From assembly GCA_965153455.1 (NCBI GenBank), contig OZ234494.1, forward strand, positions 2,666,001 through 2,730,000: a DNA stretch of 64,000 nucleotides. Direction: 5' to 3'. The notes below the pieces were generated by a model. The model saw only the letters and a list, made by a program, of their open reading frames with translations, searched no databases and was not told where the DNA came from. This document shows positions 57,001 through 64,000 of this stretch, in pieces (the stretch's first letter is position 1; each line of letters starts with the position of its first letter). Position numbers and translations under genes: made by a program. This DNA is from Sphagnum compactum (lineage: Eukaryota; Bryophyta; Sphagnopsida; Sphagnales).

Positions 57001-60000
57001 AAAAAATTAAACGATAAGCAACTTTCCAAATAAGGCCAATTATGAAAGTTCACTTTGAAAGTTTATGACATTGAAAAGGAGAAGAAGGATATTTCAATTA
57101 TTGTTGCAAATTCTCTTTATGAAGACATGTTTCTTCCTCTATTTGCAACCCTATTTTAGGGCTTGTGGTCAAGGTTAGGGCAAGACAAGGTGTGTCATGT
57201 TAGGAATAAGTTCAAGGCATGACTTGGGGCAATGGAAGTAAAGCACATTGCAATGCAAAGTGAGAGAGAGGTGAGTAAAGCAAAAGAACTCCCAAGATTG
57301 AAAGTGAGATTTTCATTTTAGGAGTTGGTATTTAGGAGGAATGATTATTTAGAACGAAGTTTGAAGGATGAGAAAATGTCCAAATCTAGTGATTTTTGGA
57401 TCATTGGAAAGGTCTCACTACAAACTATAATGCACTAGGTTTGGATTCCCCTAAAAAAAGTTTAATTTTTTTTTATGAGAGTTTGAAAAGTTGAAACAAC
57501 AATTACCAAAATTATTTTGACCATTCATAAGTTGATTTGGGAATCAAACCATGTCCAACTCAAAAGCTTGATATATACAATGTTGAAAATATTTTTTTAA
57601 AAAGGTTACAAAATGGTGTAATTGCATGTTCAATTTTGTTTTTTCACAAGAGTTATGAACTCACAAATTTGTGAAATAATAACATGTTTCATTTTATGGA
57701 AATGGAATTGAGAGATTTCAAGAAAATGTCATTGGATTTAGTCGTTGTTGTTACATTATATATTAGACAATAAATTCGTTAAATCTAAATATGAATGAAC
57801 TAATTTCAATATAACAATTATCAAATTATTTATAATATTTATTCAATTTTAATTATGATAAAAAGTACCAAAAAATACACATTCGAGTCCAAATATTCAC
57901 CACTTGCATAATTTTTTTTCAAGTCCATTTTGTAACACATGATTCAACACCACTTTCAAACCCCCAATCACATCCTTTGCAATCACATCAAAGGTTGTGT
58001 ATTTAGAGGTGTTCAACCTCTAGACCATGTGGTAAACTTCCAAATGGTCTCCTATTCAAACAAGTTCAATTACATATTGGTTTGTCATTAGGAGGCATTT
58101 TCACATTGGAGATTGCCCAATTTTATTACAATATTTGAATCTCCTCTTACAAACTTGCTTTTGGAGATGAACTTGAAACTTGATAATCAAACTAAATGAC
58201 TTGGAACCAAGTCCTCTAAAAAGGTTATGACTTTTTTTCCTAACTTCTAGAGGAACAAAGGTTGTTACTATAGAGAACCCCTTTTTGTATGTCAAGGGTA
58301 CAAGTAAAAACTTCATCGAAGATCCAACATTACCAAATGTGCCATATTTATGAATAACAGTTCCAACCACGTGTAATACGTAGCCATGCAATAATATTTT
58401 TCACATCCAAATAATGAATTATTTACTTTTCCCCAACCTCACCCATAAAACTAAAATCGGGATTGTAGAAGGTGATAGATTACTAATTTAGCAACCCACT
58501 TGGACTAATCAAACCATAGATTAACCAATCAATAGTAGGTGTTAAACTTGGTTATGCCTTTTGCTAGTTTTAACATCATGTGCAAAAATTTTAGGCAAAT
58601 ATCATTTCATTGAACCAAACTAACACGTTTTGCCTTTTTTTTCATCCAAAGTTTGTTGTGCAGTGAAGTTGCTTTAAAAACATGCCCAATGACAATGCTC
58701 ATAATTTGAACCTTTTTCAATATTTAGCACATCCAACTTGAAGTGTTAACTTTTACCCCATCCCCACCCATAAACCTAGAAAAATGAATTATACAAAGTG
58801 ATTGATTATTTAAGGTTCACTACCTATGTGAATACTTGTATAGTTGGCTAATAAAAAAAACATTTTTTGCTATTTGCATTTTTGGAAGGCTTGTTAACAT
58901 GTGCACTTTTATTAACCCCAAGCAATTTCATAGTGTATAATTGTAGATCTTCATCCAAAAAAGTTGTACATGGCATTTTATTGTTGTTGTGGGGCATGTT
59001 TGAAAATGCAAACACTTTCAAAGGTCATTGCAAGTTGTTTGATGTCTAGTTGTATTGGGTAGTTACAAGTTATGGTGTGCCTAAATTTGTGTAAGATGGT
59101 GTTTATAGATTAGTCATAATTAAAATGGTTTGCAACATTGTTTGTTTTATAACATTGTAAAATGGTATTCATTTTTATGAAGAATGTTGTATCAAAATCC
59201 AAGTTGAATCACAATCAAATTTTTCATATTGACCACATGATGAACTTAATTTTATTGCAACAAGTAATGTCATAGTACATATAATTTTATGGACTTTGAT
59301 TTTTCATTGTTGTCAATTAATATTATGATTTTTTCCCCCTAAAAGTCATGTGGGGAATTAGTTAGCCAAATTAGTGGTTTAAAATGTAATTGGAAAAATA
59401 TTATGTACTCAAAATGGATTTTTGAAAACTTAGAATGATTCAATTTTCAAAAGTCCTTTTGGGAGAATTTTTTAAAATTTGAAACTTTTTTGTTGTATTA
59501 TGCTTGATGTATAATTTTTTTTTCAATATCTTGTTTTGAAAAAAAGAAGTGAAATTATGTGATTCAACATTCATGTGAAAAGGATGGCATTCATGGAACA
59601 AATGTTTTTAATGTTGAAATTTGTTCAAAATGGATTCCTCAAGTGCCAAAAATCATCCAATGTAACATAATCTACTTGCATTATGGACACAATGAATGGC
59701 TCCCTCATACTTTTTATGGATGCCATGATATTCATTGGAAATGTACATTAAAAAATTAAGAAGACCATATTAAAAAGATTGTTACATAAAATTTCAAATT
59801 ATTCACACATTTACTAAAACCCCATGGCTAGGGAAAAAAATTCTAAAATTATGTAATTTAATTAAAGATTTTTATTTTAAACTTTAAAAAAGCCCAACTT
59901 TGAAAATGTGAAAAAGAGGAAAGAATAAGAATAAGAGGAACTAAAGGTTTTATCAATTTAATAATCAATTATTTATATACAATAAATTTATGGAATGTAT

Positions 60001-60760
60001 TCTAATAGTTAGACTAATCATTGAAAATTTAATTTTATGATTATTTAATTTCACTTGTATAAAAAAGAATTAAAGAATAATGACAAAGATGTTGGAGGTT
60101 TATAATCAATTTGATAATCATTTTAATAAATATACATAATCATTTTTATAAATATTACATCTAGAAGAGTGGTCATTGACTTGACTTTCATGTAGACCAA
60201 TTAGTATCTATTGTAATTTGTCAAGCAAAAAAAAGCATGCCGAGTCCTTTCACATGGCCCCTAAGTGTTTCAACTTCACACTCTAAGTTGCAAATCTCAA
60301 CTCCAAAAACAAAACCTATCAAAGCCATTTATGGTACCTTGGCACCTTCAACACTAATTATATTATTATTATTATTATTAGAAAATTTGAAATTTTCAAC
60401 AAATTGGTTTTCAAAGAATTTATTTTTTGGGGGTGAAGGAAGATAAAGAATCTTTTTAAAAAAATTCTGAAATTTAAAAAAATGTTTGCACATGGAAACT
60501 TCAAAATGAAAATATAATTATTTTACATTAAAATGTTGGGAACTTACAATGGGTACTTACAAAGTTAAAAGGAGAAGGTAAGTGAAGACAAATAATCCAA
60601 CTACAACTAAAAACACCCCAAGTATTTCAATAGTAAAATCTCCTTTACTTTTTGTTTAAACACACTAAAACTCAAGCCTATTCCAAGCCCCCATCTCCAT
60701 TAGTATATATACCATTGCTATAAACCTTTAAACCTTTGTCTCTAAAGAGACAAGAATTTA
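54081..60760. other. AT-rich intergenic desert
   Basis: No gene, RNA or recognisable transposon protein. Around 54.95-55.85 kb the plus strand is pyrimidine-rich with many diverged CCCATTGTC-like words, suggesting an old simple repeat. The open frame at 58,101-58,391 (minus) has no recognised domain. A TAT microsatellite lies at about 60,360-60,380. Confidence 0.55.
56540..57140. repeat. Degenerate tandem repeat, unit about 35-60 bp
   Basis: The phrase ACTTTTTAGATGAAAAATATTTC with variants recurs about ten times (near 56,548, 56,580, 56,629, 56,666, 56,701, 56,783, 56,818, 56,965 and 57,110), usually followed by TTGCAAAC or TCACAAAC. Spacing is irregular and copies are highly diverged. Confidence 0.55.
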
Positions 60761-60765
60761 AAAGA

Positions 60766-60944
60766 AAAACACACACAAACACAAACAAAAGAAACACACA
60801 AAAACCCCAAACAAAAGAAACACACAAAAACCCAAACAGAAGAAACACACAAAAACCCAAACAAAAGAAACACACAAAAACACAAACAAAAGAAACACAC
60901 AAAAACCCAAACAAAAGAAACACACACACACACACACACACACA
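60766..60944. repeat. 25-bp minisatellite ending in a CA microsatellite
   Basis: Six units containing AAAAGAAACACACAAAAAC occur with GAAACAC at 60,791, 60,817, 60,842, 60,867, 60,892 and 60,917 (spacing 25, once 26), then a CA run at about 60,921-60,944. Because 25 is not a multiple of three, all three frames stay open and produce long artificial C/F/V/L-rich ORFs on the minus strand. Confidence 0.92.
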
Positions 60945-61588
60945 AGGCACACATTTGATGAATTGAGCATGAAGGGTGCCATTTGGCTCCCACAAAGATC
61001 CCATCTTGCTTTGTCATATGTTTGAGTGGGACCCAACTTCCAAGTGTGGAAGAATTGAAGGAAGTGATTGAAGAAGAAGAAGAAGAAGAAGAAGTTGGAG
61101 CATGAAAGTGGTTGCTCTTGCCATTTGTCTTATTAGAGAGAGAGAGAGAGAGCGAGAGTGTGTGTGTGTGTGTGTTCCCTTCCGTGTTTTGTGTCCAGGT
61201 TTTGTTGGGTATGTGGGACCCAACAAGGCTGGCTATAAGTCCCTCCTCGTCTCTTGGTTCCAAGTAAGAGTCAATAACAGCCCAATTCCTACATTGGGTT
61301 TTTTCTTGTGATGTGGTGGAGGGTCCACAAGGGAAGTGATTGATGCCCAGACTGAAGGAAGGAAGGCAAGAAAGAAGTAAGGGATTCTAGTCTCTTGAAG
61401 TGTTTTTAGTAAGGGATTCAGAGCTGTACTTGTTTCCCCTTCTTCCCCTTCCTCCCTCACCCTCTATTTCTTTCTTTCTTGCAACAGATTTGCAACAGAT
61501 TTGCAACAGATATACCAACAACAGCAGCAGCAGAAAAGGTTTTGGAGTTTGTGGCAGTGGGGTTCAAGCTCCTTTCTTTCAAGTCATC
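60945..61588 (+). promoter_or_regulatory. Upstream and leader region of citrate synthase
   Basis: Contains a GAA run (about 61,073-61,093), adjoining AG and GT runs (61,135-61,174), a CT-rich stretch (about 61,435-61,475) and three 12-bp TTGCAACAGATT copies (61,482-61,512) shortly before the ATG. The CT-rich tract and CAG-rich leader look like plant 5' UTR, but no TATA box or start site can be fixed. Confidence 0.5.
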
Positions 61589-63840
61589 ATGGCTCGGGTA
61601 AAATACAAACTACCTTTCCATCTTCTTATTCTTCTTTCCTCACAAAACTGTTATTGTTGTTGTTGTTTGTCGCCCAGCTTCTTCACCCAGATGAAAGTTT
61701 GATGTACAATCGTCATAGATTTTTGGCTTCTTCTTCTTCTTCTTCTTCTTCTTTTTTGTCCCAGGATCTGAAATGGGTGTCTCTCCTTTTGGACCATTGT
61801 GGTCAAGGATGGTACTGTACTTGTCTGTGTCTAGCTTCCCAACATCTGGATGATTCCTTTCTTCTCTTTGTCAGGTGTTGTTGTCTCTTTGATCTAACCT
61901 ACTACCACTTCGGGTCTGGAAATTTCTTATCCCTAATAGGCTAGGAGACTTGCTCCTTGCTTGTCATGGCTTCTCTCTCTCTCTCTGTGTCTGTGATATC
62001 ATCTTCCTTTCTTAATCTACAGATGTAGAACTTGTAACCTTGTAATCTGTGATTGGGATTTGAATCACAAAAATGTGCAAATCTTTCTTATGGAAAATTG
62101 TTGTTTCTTGGCACTGAAATTGGGTTTCTGGTGTATGTGGAGACGGCATTGTGACTTCCAGTTGTTGTGCTTGCTGTCTTCTTTTTCATGCAGATTGGGT
62201 TAATTCCCACATATTCTGATAGTCTTTTTCTCCCCCTGCCCTAGTTTTTCTTCCCTTGATTCCAGTGGACACAAATGTTTTGGGCTTCTTTGCTGTCTCC
62301 TAAACTTTTGTTCAGCTTTCGCAATTCTCATTTGGCACATCTCATCTCTTCTGAATCTTGTCATTGGGAAAAAGTGTACAATAGACCTACCCAGCATAGC
62401 ATTTGTGAGCAATCATATGTTAGTCTGCTTTGAAGTTCCTGAATTTGATGGAATCCAAATCAGGACTTGTCAAGTACCCATTTTGCCACAAATCTGAACT
62501 GTCAGTCAGTGTGTGCATCGAAGAAGCTGGGGTGATTGACAAACAGATTCACAATTAATTTTTTGTAGGGAGCAAGAATCTTATTGGAGCACGCAAAGAA
62601 GGCTGGATATGCAGCCAGATATGCTCGATCATATCAGACCACGGTTACTAAATCCACTACGGTAACTGAGATTTATCATTCTGAATCTGTATACAATGTC
62701 CCACTTGGTTGGTTGGTTGGTTCATGAAAGTTTTTCTGTTTTTATTATGCTTGCAATACTAGTCCTTTACCCAAGTGGGGTTCTCTTCAGCAGTTTCTCG
62801 TGTGCAGGACTTGCGATCAAGGCTCGAAGAGTTGGTCCCACAAGAGCGGGTGAGAGCCTCTTTGATTTTTTACAGTTTCCATTCCTTTACTGTTGATTTT
62901 TCATGGAAATGAGTAAAATAAAAATCAAACTGTCTGGAATCAAAAAATTTCCATCAGATGATGGTTTCTGTTGGGCTTTCAAGAATGTTTTGTTTTTCCA
63001 GCAGATGGTATTTTGTTGGGCTTTGAGAACTAATTTGAAGGACTTTCCACAGGAGCGACTGAAGGAGATAAAATCCAAGTATGGCAAAGTCTCTCTAGGT
63101 GACACAACAGTGGATATGGTATGTCATATAAATGCACTCCTACTAACTTTAGATCAGGAAGTTGCTATTTATCAAGATTTCTAAACTCCTGAATGTCAAG
63201 CGTTGAACAATAAGCGCTGGACCATAAATCCTTATTTCAAAAGCAACGTGCCTGTGACAGACTTGCACAGTGTTTGTTTGCATCTGTCCTATAGTTTCTG
63301 ACTGACTGTGAAAACATATATTTGTGGGTGTTTGATAGGCTATTGGAGGAATGCGAGGTATCAAAGGCATGCTTTGGGAGACCTCACTGCTCGATCCTGA
63401 TGAGGCATGTTACCCTATTATTATTGTTTCATACATGAGTTGCATCTCAGTAGTGCAATCTATTATGCCTCTGCTGTTTTGAAGAAGAAGAAGAAGAAGA
63501 AGAAGTGTGTTGGGTACTGATGAATCCCTGAGTGGATGGTACTCCTCCAAGTAATTTGGGCTTATCCATGAACGCATACTGATCCGGTGTTGTGATACAA
63601 TCTGACACTCCAAAGCTATCTGTTTGGCTTTTACCATGATTTGGGTATCATGCTTTAAAATTCAGCATTGGCTCTTTGAACTATATCACACTGACAGTAG
63701 ATTATTTTGCTCTTCTTTTCCTGCAGGGAATTCGCTTCAGGGGCCTTTCAATCCCTGAGTGCCAAGCCAAGCTTCCAGGTGCTAAAAAGGGAGGTGAACC
63801 ACTTCCTGAAGGTTTTCTCTGGCTACTTGCCACTGGAGAG
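61589..63840 (+). CDS. Mitochondrial citrate synthase, 5' part (continues past the window)
   Basis: Citrate synthase condenses acetyl-CoA with oxaloacetate in the mitochondrial TCA cycle. Six exons are seen: 61,589-61,597, 62,569-62,661, 62,808-62,849, 63,053-63,118, 63,339-63,404 and 63,727-63,840, all phase 0, giving residues 1-130. The N-terminus [17 protein letters not shown] is basic and amphipathic with few acidic residues, as expected for a mitochondrial presequence. The rest has the plant mitochondrial N-terminal domain: [58 protein letters not shown] and [17 protein letters not shown]. The fifth intron starts GCATGT, a GC donor. A possible seventh exon begins after GGCTGTAG near 63,988 (VKSV). 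The 9-bp first coding exon is small but in phase, and the frame is also open upstream to 61,400. Confidence 0.93.
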
Positions 63841-64000
63841 GTACATCATTTGTTTCTGCATTTACATATGATTTCTGTATGTGGTAATCACGGTGTAAAG
63901 TCAGTAAGTTGTTGCTACTGAGTCCTTGCTTGTTGAGGTGTATGGTCTGCTGCACTCACATAGACTGGTGTGTGGCAGCTGGCTGTAGGTGAAATCTGTC

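Noticed and set aside
58101-58391. 96-codon minus-strand ORF as a gene
   Set aside because: No recognised domain or neighbouring exons, and composition typical of the surrounding AT-rich DNA. Flanking frames gave only weak coding-like hints.
60742-61263. 173-codon minus-strand ORF rich in C, F, V and L
   Set aside because: It is a translation of the 25-bp minisatellite and adjoining CA and GT runs, with no domain.

Overview
This window is nuclear DNA from a land plant. It has multi-exon genes with short GT-AG introns, plant telomere-type (CCCTAAA) interstitial repeats, a plant TRF-like Myb gene, a mitochondrial citrate synthase gene, and a Ty3/gypsy element primed by initiator methionine tRNA. 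The lineage cannot be settled from sequence alone. The style of the decayed hAT and pogo transposases and the compact gene islands inside very AT-rich, transposon-filled DNA would suit a non-flowering lineage (bryophyte, lycophyte, fern or gymnosperm), but that is an inference. The many short ORFs in the AT-rich parts look like chance and I do not call them genes.

Layout. Positions 1-13.99 kb are AT-rich intergenic DNA with simple repeats, a telomere-like repeat at 3.87 kb, a G-rich tract and a possible decayed ORF at 1.3-2.1 kb. Positions 13,998-21,771 hold a nearly full-length but dead Ty3/gypsy LTR retrotransposon with about 1-kb LTRs, a tRNA-Met primer site, gag, protease, RT, RNase H, part of an integrase and a short target duplication. 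Just downstream are a decayed pogo/Tigger-like transposase (22.5-22.95 kb, minus) and a hAT-like DNA transposon (23.17-25.66 kb) whose CpG-rich coding region contrasts sharply with its surroundings. Positions 28.04-32.49 kb hold nested non-coding elements with CACTA-like ends, the inner one built as a 2.3-kb imperfect palindrome full of CCTAGG/TAGGTA motifs.

A gene-bearing, less AT-rich zone runs from about 33.5 to 50.5 kb. It contains a multi-exon pseudogene of the SET/NAP1-related histone chaperone family (plus), an apparently intact eIF3g gene (three exons, minus, 291 aa), and an apparently intact TRF-like telomere-repeat-binding Myb gene (plus, eight exons modelled, about 754 aa). The last two are divergently transcribed about 4.9 kb apart. 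Related non-coding repeat modules lie in introns of the pseudogene and the Myb gene.

Positions 51.8-54.1 kb carry a second, much older hAT transposase pseudogene (minus). From 54 to 60.7 kb I see only AT-rich DNA with degenerate repeats. At the right edge, after a minisatellite and several microsatellites, the 5' half of a mitochondrial citrate synthase gene begins (61,589, plus) and runs off the window. One of its introns appears to use a GC donor.

The live genes are housekeeping genes with no shared pathway: translation initiation (eIF3g), chromatin/telomere binding (TRF-like) and the TCA cycle (citrate synthase). Nothing here looks like a gene cluster. The most unusual structures are the nested palindromic CACTA-like island and the compositionally distinct hAT element.
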